A stretch of DNA of 64,000 nt, from assembly GCA_011037195.1 (NCBI GenBank), contig JAAEAF010001124.1, positions 62,001 to 126,000 of the forward strand. The letters are read 5' to 3'. The notes beneath the pieces were generated by a model, which had not been told where the DNA came from, made no database searches, and saw only the letters and a program-made list of their open reading frames with translations. Each line of letters opens with the position of its first letter. Position 1 is the first letter of the stretch. The position numbers and the translations under genes are program-made. This document shows positions 17,749 to 28,691 of the stretch, in pieces. This DNA comes from Triatoma infestans (taxonomy: Eukaryota > Arthropoda > Insecta > Hemiptera > Reduviidae).

Positions 17749-18106
17749 GATGCTGAATGCAACTGAACACTGTTTTGCACTGTTTTGAACTTCTTGAAAG
17801 ATCCCCTCCACCAAGAATATCATTTAAATCACGTTCAATGCTATTGGATAGAAATGATATTCGGAAACATTCACATGTATCAGGTCCACACCACTGGTCA
17901 GGGTTTGACCAAACGCATTGTTTAAAATGTTTATTAGCGGCTCTTTCCACGAACTCTTTTGCATATTCTTCCATTCTTAGTAATTTTCGTTTTAAGTCTA
18001 TATATTTTTGTGCCAATTCAAAATTATCTAAATCGATAGTGGATAACGTGGAAATAAATTTTTGATAACTGTCACTGGTTGTTATTTCCTTCCAAAGATC
18101 TGCCAT
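17735..18106 (-). CDS. Terminal-cassette protein A, right copy
   Basis: 123 aa from the ATG at 18106 (MADLWKEITTSDSYQKFI). It matches the left copy at 3255-3566 along about 95 residues, including YID, the NP-containing cysteine cluster and C-E-C, then has an extra C-terminal tail of about 25 residues rich in S, K and C. One cysteine of the left CxxC is serine here (C-V-W-S), while an added cysteine appears nearby (W-C-G). It lies about 140 bases inside the right TIR and reads inward, mirror-like to the left cassette. Confidence 0.7.
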   Translation of the reverse strand: MADLWKEITTSDSYQKFISTLSTIDLDNFELAQKYIDLKRKLLRMEEYAKEFVERAANKHFKQCVWSNPDQWCGPDTCECFRISFLSNSIERDLNDILGGGDLSRSSKQCKTVFSCIQHHGSE

Positions 18107-18245
18107 CGTTGCACTACATAAATGAACTACATGAATGAAATAGTAAACCCTTTCTTTTAAAAAAAAATCTATTACTTAAGGTACGTGAATGTGTGCAATA
18201 GTTGAAGCGTATATATATATAAAACAGATGACATATATGTTTAAG

Positions 18246-18628
18246 AAAAAAAAAACAAATACAATAGTGCTGGTGACCTCAAAGGGTAACGACTAGAGTA
18301 TAAGACAGCTAAATGACAAATTTTGTATTTGATTACACAAATATTATTAAGTTTTATTTATAATATCTATTTATTTATTTATTTTTTATTATATTATAAT
18401 TACAAACTATAGAGAGCGTGGGCTATAGATGAACAGGTGTGCTACTAACGTTAGTGAGAGAGATGATGATATAGGGAATGTTGAGACAGCTATATACCCA
18501 CTACACCACACTCCCCATCGCCTTAGCTACGGTGAGCTGAGGAAGGGCTGAAGAACACCCTCCTATCCAGCGAATTTTGTAGGCGGGGGACGAAGGGGTT
18601 GCGCCAGTTGTAACATTTATACCCTACT
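18246..18628 (-). repeat. Right TIR of the Polinton
   Basis: Inverted copy of 2760-3149, ending ACT at 18628. It is followed by the second AATAAT target copy (18629-18634) and by the rest of the Gypsy A LTR. Confidence 0.92.
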
Positions 18629-19121
18629 AATAATACTTTTGAAAAATAGTTTAGAATATTTTATAGTTTGAAAAATAGAATTTTGTTAATATTTTAAATG
18701 TATCTTAATGCAGTACTATAATTTAGGTCAAGAGACAAAGGCAAGAAACAGTTAGAACTCCCTCCAAACATACCAGTATTATTTGAAAAGATTTGAACAA
18801 TAAGAGAAGACATTCCTTCAAGATAGTCTAGAACAGACATTCAAGCAGTACACTTGTTTTTTGCTCTCTTAGAATCAGTGTCAGTTTGAGTTAAAACATA
18901 AGTGTCTATTCCAACTAATTGCAGTAAATTAATAAGCATACTGTGTTATTGAATAGCATTTAAATATCTTTAAAGAATATATTTAATTTAATCTACCAGT
19001 GTTTTCTTAATTATTCTTATTACTTCTCTCTCTTAAAACTTACAAACACAAGCCCCTTTACAAAACCGCTCACGCCACAAGCTACCACTACACTACAACA
19101 CATCACACCAATAACATTTCA
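18629..19121 (+). repeat. 5' LTR of Gypsy A, remainder
   Basis: 18629-18634 is the duplicated Polinton target. 18635-19121 continues the LTR in register with 29065-29535, ending CATTTCA. Compared with the 3' LTR there are scattered substitutions, a missing GAAAAGAGCCAGGT-type segment near 18714, and different central sequence near 18890-18960. TTGGTGCCAGCTG follows directly and would be the primer-binding site. I cannot name the tRNA. Confidence 0.85.
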
Positions 19122-19358
19122 TTGGTGCCAGCTGTTTGGGATATATTTTCAACCAGAATCCACAAATTAGCAAGTACGTACAATTTTCAATTTACTGATA
19201 AAATGAATCATCCATCAGATAATTTTATTGCTTTTTCAATTATTTTCTCAACGGAAATATCTTAAATATTTCCCATAATTGAATTTACTATTGAATTTCA
19301 TGTTTAAAATTTTGTATTTGTACCACTGTACCCAATCCTTTGTGAATTTTGATTTTAT

Positions 19359-20698
19359 GAGTGCTCTTAATAGATCGCAAATTGTAAAAATATTAAGGGA
19401 CCATAAACTCTCTCAAAAGAGCAACTTAAATCAGTTACGCAGACGCCTTGAAAAATATAATCTTTTCCAAGGTAGTAATTCTCTTGTTTCAAAAATGTAA
19501 AAGATAAATGGACAAGATATGGGCATCGACGCTGGTGTAGAATATTTACTTGCTCAGCAACAATTAGCAAATCCTCCAGCCACCCCTAACAATCAACCTA
19601 GACCCTTGAGAAATTTACAATTAATACCCTCTCCGATGGCGAAAATTCAGCCATGTGTCCGATTTCCTAGACCAAATTAGCCATTGCGCTAGCCTTTCTG
19701 GCTGGGACGACGCTGCAAAATTAGAAATACTAGCACTTAGGCTCTCAGGGTCAGCAAAAATATTTTATGATACGCAGAAAGCCGAATTACAACGCCAGGG
19801 TACAATTCTAACGTATCCTTTAATCTCAGAACGTCTTCTAACTAGATTTAGAAAAGAAAAAAACCCCTCTAGTCCTCTTACAACAGATGACTAATATTCA
19901 GTTTCTACCCACAGATTCGTCTGAAACCTTCGCGGATAGAATTAGACATATCCAGTCCGCCATTAGCCTAAAAGCTCAGGCTAACCCACTCGAGGCCTTG
20001 CATTTTATTATAGACAAACTGGCCACTGATGCTTCCTAAAGTCACTTCCTCAACCGCTTCGTAATGAGGTACGAACAAAGCTACCTCAAAAATTAGACGA
20101 AGCACTTTCTTATGCCAATGCCCTAAAGGAAGTACAGGCATCGGAAACAAACCCCACAGTTTTCGCTGTCACTTCGAAAACTTCTAATTCTCGCACACCT
20201 CCATCTCCATGTCGTTTCTGCGGACAGATGCATTTCCACAGAGAATGCCCGCATCGAAATAAAAGTCAGAAGCCACCATTAAAACCTACTACCACTCGAA
20301 GAGTTTTTAATGTATTAAAGAATAGGGCTTGCGGCCATTTGTTCCGGTCCACATTTTGACGTGGACTGTACCAACAAATTTAGACCAAAACCTCGTACTA
20401 ACTTGGCGAAATGCCTAACAATTTTAATATTCCTAAAAATTTTAATCGCAGGGTATATAGTAATAATCGCTATTATAATATTAATAATCAATATTATAGT
20501 AACTATAATAATGCTCGAGTTAATAATTCAAATAATTCACGATTTAACTCTTATCCAGTTAGATCCCAATATAATGAGAATGATAATAATTATAACGAAA
20601 CTAGTAATAACCTTCAAAGTAGGCCCACTTGCCAATTTTGTTCAAAATTTGGACATAAGGCTCGTAATTGTTTCCAAATAGAGCCCAAAACGAGTTAG
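19359..20698 (+). pseudogene. Gag of Gypsy A (frameshifted)
   Basis: The gag frame is broken into at least four pieces. 19359-19497 encodes an N-terminal SAP-like helix pair (LNRSQIVKILRDHKLSQK). 19655-19894 holds the gag core (LSGWDDAAKLEILALRLSG), and 19900-20150 continues it in another frame. Near 20210-20260 is a zinc knuckle of the form CRFCGQMHFHREC, and 20411-20698 ends with an asparagine-rich stretch and a second knuckle, CQFCSKFGHKARNC. The core and both knuckles have clear counterparts in Gypsy B at 21439-22609, so the two elements belong to related lineages. Confidence 0.75.
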
Positions 20699-20734
20699 CC
20701 CTCAGTCGCTTTCTCGAAAACCTGATATTATGAC

Positions 20735-21030
20735 TGTAATGGCAAGAGAAAGAATTAAGAGAGAGCAGGACCCTCTCTGGTACTCTCTGACTTAAGCAGG
20801 CTAGAATGGGAGAACCTGTATATAAGCCAGTGAGAATATCTATCTAGATATCTATCTATCAGATTCAATCATATACATCGCATCGTGTCATATCTCTACT
20901 CTCACCTCTTATTCTATAAAATCATTACAAGTCCAGTGCAGTTTGTGTAAACTTATAGCTTTATTATAACAGCTTTATCATACCTCGTCTAATTAATCAA
21001 ACCTAATTTCTCACCTCATCAACTCCATTA
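20735..21030 (+). repeat. 5' LTR of Gypsy B
   Basis: About 296 bases. The stretch ATCTATCTATCAGATTCAA through CACCTC/TTATTCT, ATCATTACAAGTC and the closing CTCCATTA matches 25626-25841. TTGGCAGCGTTTG just after it is the likely primer-binding region. Confidence 0.8.
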
Positions 21031-21438
21031 TATTGTTGGCAGCGTTTGAGAATCCCGCTTCAGCTTCAACATTTTGGAAGATAAAGGTAAATCATTTCTT
21101 TCAGTTTTACATATATTTATTTCATTACTTATTTCAAATTGTAGAAATTGTTTCAAACAGTCATAATTGAACATGTAGTAATTAATAGAGCATACAAATT
21201 TTCCGATTCTAAGATAGCCCCTGAAGAAGACAAACTTTTTTTTTAATGTTTTTCTTATGATACCCCCTGGCCGATCAGCCAACTAAGAGATACATCTGAT
21301 CATTACTTATTTATATTTCATTTTTACACTCGATGCTTTTTACATTTAAAATCTTATCGACTTTTTTCCTTTTATGAAAAGAGTCGATATCATCAAAGAA
21401 CTCAAAAACATAATCTCCCAATAGGCGGCAATTTATTA

Positions 21439-22609
21439 GTGTTAAAAGAACGCTTATCGAAAATTAAGAATATGGCAACTTATACGATTGATGGTCAGCA
21501 AAAGACAGCCGATGAGGTAATCGCCTACCTTTTAAATAAGTGCAATACGGCAAATCCTGTGAATATCAGGAATCTCCAGATGATAAGCAATTTACTTACA
21601 TTCGACGGTTCGCCAATAGCGATATTTCCAGCTTCATCGACCAACTCAATAATTAGTGTCCTGTCGGGTTGGCCTGATGCGGACAAATTAGAAATTTTGA
21701 TTTTAAAACTAACAGGTCCCGCAAAGATTTATTTTGATACTTTAAGAATCAATGCGCCAATAATAATGTCTCTCTCACCTATCAGAAGGCAGTAGAAAAT
21801 CTAAGTAACAGATTTAAAAAAGAAAAAACGCCCATTGCTCTTTTGCAACAAATAACCAGCCTGCACCACAATCCAAATGAACTCTTGAAGCGTTCTCTAA
21901 TCGCATTAAACATATTTGTACCTCGTTGCTTTTCAAAGCACAAGAGAATCCACTTTTTACCTTACAAAACCTTGTAGATAAATTAACTACAGGCGCCTTC
22001 ATCAAGTCTTTACCTAGTTCAATTAAGGCTCAGGTACAGATAAAACTTCCGAAAACTCTCGATGAGGCACAAGCTTATGCCACAGCCCTTAGAGATATTC
22101 AACACGTAGAACCGTAAGGTTCAATATTTGCAATAAAAAAGTCAGATACGCCTATAGAATCCACACAAAAACCGCCATCGCCTTGCAAACATTGTGCTGG
22201 TATGCACTGGCACAATGAATGCAAGCAAAAATTCCAAGTAGTCACATCGCGGCGAAAAAGAAATGTAGTTTCAGAACCACCGTCGCCGTGTAAGTTCTGT
22301 CAAGGCGACCACTGGAATCGCGAATGTAATAATAAAAATCGAAATAGAACGCGCACTAATTTTGGCAAAAAGCCTCAATTTCAGCCAAACTATCGTCCTT
22401 TCAGGCAAAGTAGGCCTTATATCAAAAAACAAATTCACAATAATAATAATAACTACAGTAATAATAAGGGTAATAATAATTATGGTAGTAGCAATAATAA
22501 ATTTAATAGTGGCAGTACTTCAAACCGCTGGATTCCATCAACATGCCAGATATGTGAAAAGCGTGGGCATACAGCAAAGGCATGCTGGTTTAATTCAAAA
22601 AACGACTAG
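21439..22609 (+). pseudogene. Gag of Gypsy B (frameshifted)
   Basis: Three frame pieces: 21439-21795 (start of gag with LSGWPDADKLEILILKLTGP), 21926-22117 (KLTTGAFIKSLPSSIKAQV) and 22202-22609 with two zinc knuckles (CKFCQGDHWNREC and CQICEKRGHTAKAC) separated by an asparagine-rich linker. It would form the particle shell and bind element RNA. At least two frameshifts make it non-functional. Confidence 0.78.
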
Positions 22610-25600
22610 GCGCTCAGCCGTTTTCTCAAACGGCTACCACTGTACTGATCCCGGCACTCCACGATTCGAATAATTTATTAATTACCGTTCAAATTAAAAA
22701 CAAAAAAGTTAAAGTGTTAATAGGCACAGGCGCTTCGCATAGATGCCAGTCATGTCAAATCGAGGCCCGAAAAATCTGATATAATCCTGAAATCGATTAC
22801 AAATCCGATTATCCCAAACTATGGTCTGTCAACCGTTCATTTATCAATCGGCGATAACACAAAAATTCAGGGTAAATTCATAGTGTCCCAACTTAAAAAT
22901 GAATTTGAAATGATCATTGGAAGAGACCTGTTCACAAAATTTCAAGCAATTATAAATTTTAAAAACTTGAACATAACCATACATAAAACAGTAATTCCAT
23001 TCTTAACAGACAACACAACATCACAAATTAATACCATTCAAAACACAACTTTACCCGAAACATTGTCAACATGACATAAAATCATAATTCCGGCACTCAC
23101 ACACATAGTCAATACATACACTCTTCACACAAAAATTCCTGACGGTTCCATAATGTTGACACAACATGACAGTCTGCCCACAGGACTTTACTTGCCACAC
23201 ACACTGACAAACGTACATAATAACGCTTGTGCAATTACGCTAATAAACGCCACACACCATGAGATCTCCATCGCCAAACATTTTCCAATCGCACACATTC
23301 ATTACAATCCGGAGATACTAAATTCATCACACAAACATACCATAAATTCCATTCAACAACTTTCGCACAAAGAAAAAATACAATTACAAGCCTTTCAACC
23401 ACAATTACGCCAGAAACTTACTCATCTCTCTCCACAACAAGCAGACAAAATTGTTGAAACGCTGTCTCCATTTTATGACACATTCACAATGATAAAGACT
23501 ACAAAACAAAATTTACAGATATAACACACCACAAAGACACACAAAATCATCCGCCTGTACACAGTAGACCTTACAAATTATCTCACTCAGAAGCTCCCAT
23601 ACTAAAAGCTCTCATACAAGATAATCTGGATAGAGGAATAATTGAACCGAATACTAGTAACTGGGCTCATCCGGTAATTCTGGTTAAGAAGAAGTTTGCG
23701 GATCAGACAAAAGTCGATCCAAACGACATCACCCTGTTACGCAAACAGTACAGGTACGTGGTTGATCTTTGTAAATTAAACGCAATCACCACATCTGAAA
23801 TTTATCCTCTTCCAGACCTTCAATACATTTTATCCACATTATATGACACAACATACTTCACAACACTTGACATATCAAACGCATTTCATTCCATTAGACT
23901 TGACAAATCATCACAAACAAAACTACATTCATCACACAATTCGGTACATACAAATTCCTTACTCTCCCATTCGGATTAAAGAATGCTTCTTCCTGTTACC
24001 AAAGGCAGATGGACAAACTGTTAACAGGATACTCGGGTGACATATGCCATACATTCATTGACGCATATTAATCTTTCACGGCAAAAAATTTCATGAACAC
24101 TTAACATCCACACACAAAATTCTCACAAAATTACAGCAGGGCAGCATTTAGGTCTTTGTATAGACATAAATAAATGTACCTTCTTCAAAGAAGAATGCAA
24201 ATATTTGGGCTACAAATTGAGCAAGAAAGGCATTTCTCCAGATCATGACAAACTAAAAGCAGTAGAAAACTATCCGATTCCGAAAAAATTAAAAGATTTA
24301 GGGCATTTTTAGGATTTGTAGGTTTCTACCGCAAATTTATATATAATTTTGCTGAAATAGCCAAGCCCTTAACGGATTTAACAAAGAAAAATATTAAGTT
24401 TGTATGGTCTCCCAATGCACATCGGCATTCCAAATTCTTAAACAAAAATTAATTTCTTCACCCTTTCTGGCATACCCCAATTATCAATATGAATTTATTT
24501 TAACTAGGATGCGAGCAACGTCGGCATATCAGCAATTTTCACGAGCGCTCGTAATCCGAGCTTTCTCTTCACGAGTTCTGTCGGATACTGAGTCGAAACT
24601 TTGAACCACAGAGAGAGAATTGTTAACTACTCTCTTTGGCTGCAAACAGTGTCGACAAATAATTTACGGCTACAGATTTAAAATAATTACAGACCACTCA
24701 GCTCTACAGTGGCTCAAAAATTTAAAAGACCCTCATTCTAAATTATATAGATGGTCGCTCAAATTAAGCGAATACGATTTTTACATTGAGCACAGATCGG
24801 GTAAAAATGTCGCGCATGCTGATGCTTTAAGCCGTTATATAGGCTGCATCAGTACTGATCAGACAGTGGACGAATATTATCCAACAATTGATTTACTGGA
24901 AATTGCTCAGCAACAAGCTGGCGATCCAGAATGTCAGCGATTAAAAAATTCAAACAATTACAAATTTAATGATCAAGGCCTCTTAATTACAGTCTCTGAC
25001 AGTTGCATTCTAGTACCGTCAGGGTTGCGTGATACTGTTCTGCGCCTTTATCACGACAATCCGTTATCAGCGCATTATGGTAGGCAGAAAACGTATGAAC
25101 GCATAAAAACACAATTCACTTGGCCCAACATCTCAAATGATGTTCAAAAATACGTTCAGACCTGCTATAACTGTGCCACAAGAAAAACAAAAGATGCCTA
25201 TAAACCACCTTTAGGCACATTCAGTGAGCCCAAAAATGTCTGGCAAGCTATTTCCGTTGATGTAGTTGGACCACTGGATGCATCTGTTAACAGCGACACA
25301 GGTAAAGACTATAAATGTATACTAACGATAATTTGTCAATATTCTCGCTATTTGGAGATGTTTCCCATGACGAACCAAAAAGCAGAAACAATTACACAGA
25401 TTGTGGTAAATAATATATTTACCAGGTACGTCTAAATATCTTCTTACAGATCTGGGTACCAACTTCACATCAACAATTATGCTCCAGATCTGTGAGCTAT
25501 TAAAAATCAAAAAAGTATGCACAACCCCCTATCATCCTGCCTCGAATGGTCGTTTAGAACGTGTGCACAGAGACATCGCGAACAATTTATCCCACTATGT

Positions 25601-25712
25601 GCAAACTGATAAGAATTGGCACAAATATCTATCTATCAGATTCAACCATATACACCGCTCGTGTCATATCTCTACTCTCACCTTTTATTCTTTAAAATCA
25701 TTACAAGTCTAG
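22610..25712 (+). pseudogene. Pol of Gypsy B: protease, RT, RNase H, integrase (broken)
   Basis: Protease remnant near 22680-23074, with the active-site D-T-G-A degraded to G-T-G-A and a downstream IIGRDLF block. Reverse transcriptase is at about 23590-24400 (IIEPNTSNWAHPVILV, YVVDLCKLNAIT, FTTLDISNAFHSI), with the catalytic YxDD region disrupted by a stop near 24066. RNase H is at about 24480-24850 (TDHSALQWL, HADALSRY). Integrase is at about 24880-25712: an H-H-C-C zinc region (HYGRQKTYERI, CYNCATRK), then DVVGPLD, TDLGTNF and NGRLERVHRD. A stop near 25434 and several frameshifts interrupt it. It ends abruptly at the LTR junction. Confidence 0.82.
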
Positions 25713-25841
25713 TGCAGTTTGTGTAAACAGCTAACAGTCTAGTGCAGATAACAGTGATTAACAGTGAACTTAAGATTAACAGTGTCTTCACATCTCGTCT
25801 AATTAATCAATCCTAATTTCTCTCCTCCTCTACTCCATTTA
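25626..25841 (+). repeat. 3' LTR of Gypsy B, 5'-truncated
   Basis: About 216 bases aligned to the later part of 20735-21030. It carries an extra internal stretch of CAGTCTAGTGCAGATAACAGT-type short repeats at 25727-25785. The first LTR portion is deleted together with the pol end. Confidence 0.8.
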
Positions 25842-25845
25842 TGAC

Positions 25846-26821
25846 CATGGCTATCATACCTGCTTCCATCAGTCCTGAGTAACCAGTAATAATACCTAAT
25901 TATGGCATCACGTCCCTTCATTTGCATGCGGACAATGTCGAAAATTCCAATTTTTCTGGTGAATTCATAGTTTTACAATTAAAAGACAATTTCCAATTAA
26001 TACTTGGCCGAGATGTCCTTGCATTAAACAGGGCAATCATTAATGCGCACATATCTAACACTTAATAAATTCAACATTCAGTTTTTAAATAGCACTCAAG
26101 CGCACCAAATTAATTATAATCGCTAGGTTCTCTAAAAACTCTGCAACTAGCCACAAAATATCAGTGCCATCTCGCGCACACGTAATACAAGAATATATTG
26201 AAACTCTTGAAATTATTCTCACTCTATAACACTTCTTAACTCTACATAGAACACCACATGTAAATGTTATAAGTATGTAAGAATTTTGTTAGTCTGGAGA
26301 ACAAAAATGTGTAATGTGTACTGATATATTTAATTTAGTTGTTGCAATTATGGACATATTATTTTTGTTCAGCACTGCAACTCTCATATCAGTAGTTATA
26401 AATTTATTCAACCATTTGATATTTGTAATTATTGTATATTTCAATATTTTTAAATACTACAATTTACAATATATTTTATTTTGCAGAAACCAAGATGGCC
26501 GCTCAACTTATTTCTGATATGTAATCTATAATACTAATATGTTTAATTAACAAATTTTTTTCTGTTCCAGCGACGACGATTTCAATCCAGAAATTAAGAA
26601 TTTTTCAAATATTTGACATTCATTTAGTATAAATTTTTTTACATTATATACTTTTAATTAATAATTTATATTTTTTTTTGCAGATTTAATGGTGTGAAGC
26701 ATTATGCCTATATTTGTTGAAATTATTGAGTACTTATCGAATAATGTTTTTATGTTAGCTGTTAAAATTTGAATTTATATAACCACTCTTTTGCAGATCC
26801 AAACATCTTCATCATCTATAC
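25846..26821 (+). other. Gypsy A internal region: protease remnant, then uncharacterised sequence
   Basis: About 25920-26045 still encodes protease-like FSGEFIVLQLKDNFQLILGRDVL, the counterpart of the Gypsy B block at 22883. No RT follows. From 26280 the DNA is AT-rich with four acceptor-like tracts (ending TTTTGCAG at 26484, TTCCAG near 26571, TTTTTGCAG near 26684 and CTTTTGCAG near 26796). I see no continuous frame. Confidence 0.5.
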
Positions 26822-28241
26822 CAGGTGTGGCCAAACTTTTATCCCTTAGGGGCTACTTATCTGTAAAACATAGTCTGCGGGCGACTATGAATGTGGGCAA
26901 ACAATTTTAGGATTTTTCAGATTTTTCATAGATATTTTAATAAATAATTAACAAGAATTGCAATTAAAAAAATATTATGGCAAATAAAGAAAACAAATAA
27001 GTATATATTTTTTATTTTATGAAGCACAATAATATTTATTAAATTTAAAACATTACAATGTAAAGAAATAAATACCCAAAAATTGTTAGCCAATAAAGAA
27101 AAAATAATTATAATTTTTTTTATTTTTTGAGAAGAAATACTTATTAACTTAAAAAAAATACACTGTAAATAAGCAAATGAATAAAAATGTTTAATTGGAC
27201 GAAACCTGACATTGCATAAGTGCAGCAAGTGTTTCAAAATGTGGCTCATATTAACTTAAGGCAATTCTCAAACATGATCCAAATGTTGATCTGTTAATTG
27301 CAATCGATGTTTGGTTTTGATCGCATTATAAATTAAAATGCGGATTCACATTAATATGTTGATCCAAAGAAGGCATTGAAACGTGCAACAATTGTCCAAA
27401 TATTTGGATATTTATCTTTATTTATCGGTTTCCAAAAATTACAATCTGAAACCAGTGACTTAAGATTTATGACGCATTTAATATTTATTATTTCTTCTTC
27501 CAAGCCTGCTAAATTTGTAGTACCGAGAAAGTTGTTTAGTTTCTGAGCTACACTTTCAACATCGATGTTGTCATTAAATGGGCAAGACAAAAAGCTGGCA
27601 ATATCTTCAAGTTCACTTAATGTTAGAAATCTTCTTTCGAATTCTTTTAAAAGCAGTGCAATAATATCGGCATATTTGTTGTAAGTAAGATTCTTCTTAT
27701 TTTTAGACTCATCAGCCAGATTTTGATAATGCTTTAAATCATTACATATTATTTGCATTGCAAACATATTTTAGTTTCTCTTTAAATGACTTCAAAATGC
27801 TTATCATATCTATTATTGTTTTGCCTATACCCTATAGTTTCAGATTTAATTGGTGTAATTTTTCAGTAACATCGCAGAAAAAAGCAAGATCAAGAAGCCA
27901 TTGCTGATCATTTAATTGTGGATATGAATCATAGTAAAGAAATAATCTTCTTCCCATTCACTGTGATAATGCTAAGTTTTTATTTTTTCCGGTCTGTACT
28001 TGGTTTATTCATTCTAAAATAATTCATTCTAGAACAATCATTTGCATTGTTCATCGGGATAAATACAAATAGTATGGGTACGTTGCACAGACAATCTATT
28101 GTTGGAAGAATAAATTATCGAATTAAGATTATCAAACATTAATTTAAGTGAAAGCAAGTTGTTCAACTTTAGCTTCGCGGGCTACTTTCAAAACCTTTGT
28201 GGCCGACCGGTCGACCGCGGTCGACGTGTTGGCCACCCCTG
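26822..28241 (-). mobile_element. hAT DNA transposon, 1420 bp, decayed
   Basis: Terminal inverted repeats CAGGTGTGGCCAA (left) and TTGGCCACCCCTG (right), with the 8-bp target duplication ATCTATAC at 26814-26821 and 28242-28249, the length diagnostic of hAT. It lies inside the internal region of Gypsy A. A transposase remnant on the minus strand confirms the class. Confidence 0.92.
27180..27965 (-). pseudogene. hAT transposase remnant (GTF2I-repeat/BED-hAT type)
   Basis: An open piece of 138 codons at 27351-27767 ends ARFNAFFGSTY. Beyond a stop the frame continues with CESAF, then KHRLQLTDQHLDHV near 27270-27320 and FETLAALMQCQVSSN near 27190-27240, the conserved C-terminal blocks of hAT transposases of the GTF2IRD2-like group. 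Upstream, 27800-27960 reads QQWLLDLAFFCDVTEKLH and then meets a stop. The N-terminal DNA-binding and catalytic parts are missing, so this is an internally deleted, inactive copy. Confidence 0.8.
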
Positions 28242-28249
28242 ATCTATAC

Positions 28250-28690
28250 CTTTGCATTTGCATGAATGTAATTGCATGAGTATGAATATAATTGCATGAA
28301 AATTGCATGTTATTGGTAAGAAATTGAAATTATCAATCATGTATTTATGTATAATTTAAAATTCTGTATGAATATCATTTATGGATCATTTTCAGATACT
28401 CAAGATTCTACCAAAGGATAAGATCTTCATCTTCTCATACCCTTTGCGATTGCACATCCTTGCGCATCCTTGCTCGCTTACCAAACAAATTTTTTTTCAC
28501 AAATATATTTTTTTTGGAAATTTTGTTGTGTATCTATGTGTTAAATTATTTTTGAATTACTTAAGAGTTTTTTTTTCTCGTTCATATAGAGTCACTCAAG
28601 AATTCAAGAAAGTAATGCATCCCTACAGTATCATCAATCAGAAGCCTACATTGATCGCCTTGTCTACCCTTGCCAGTTACTTCTTCATTA
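28250..28690 (+). other. Gypsy A internal region after the hAT insertion
   Basis: No recognised domain. There are two further acceptor-like sites (TTTTCAG near 28394, CATATAG near 28590), and the stretch 28395-28490 is in a frame with a few open codons only. It joins the pre-hAT sequence at 26821 once the hAT and its extra target copy are discounted. Confidence 0.4.
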
Positions 28691-28691
28691 G

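Larger units (their letters stand above)
2760..18628. mobile_element. Polinton/Maverick, 15.9 kb, apparently intact
   Basis: The element begins AGT and ends ACT, as is usual for this class, and has a 6-bp TSD AATAAT (2754-2759 and 18629-18634). The uninterrupted target survives in the 3' LTR of Gypsy A near 29060, which confirms both borders. TIRs are about 385 bp and nearly identical. It carries the class-defining set: protein-primed PolB, retroviral-like integrase, packaging ATPase, adenain-like protease, and major and minor capsid-like proteins. All these frames are open without internal stops. Such elements integrate like transposons and carry genes for a virus-like particle. Whether this copy makes particles cannot be judged from sequence. 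Confidence 0.95.
20735..25841 (+). mobile_element. Gypsy (Ty3-type) LTR retrotransposon B, nested in A
   Basis: The 5' LTR starts TGTAATGG at 20735. The 3' LTR copy ends CCATTTA at 25841. TGAC flanks both sides (20731-20734 and 25842-25845), and gag/protease sequence of Gypsy A continues on either side. Internal order is gag, protease, reverse transcriptase, RNase H, integrase, the Ty3/Gypsy order. Frames are broken many times. The 5' part of the 3' LTR and the end of integrase are missing at a junction near 25626. Confidence 0.88.

Noticed and set aside
2760..18628. Free-living viral genome contaminating the assembly
   Set aside because: Target-site duplication and continuous host LTR on both sides show it is integrated.
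20361..20681. Isoleucine-rich membrane protein
   Set aside because: Alternative frame of the asparagine-rich gag linker. The gag frame with the zinc knuckle is the real one.
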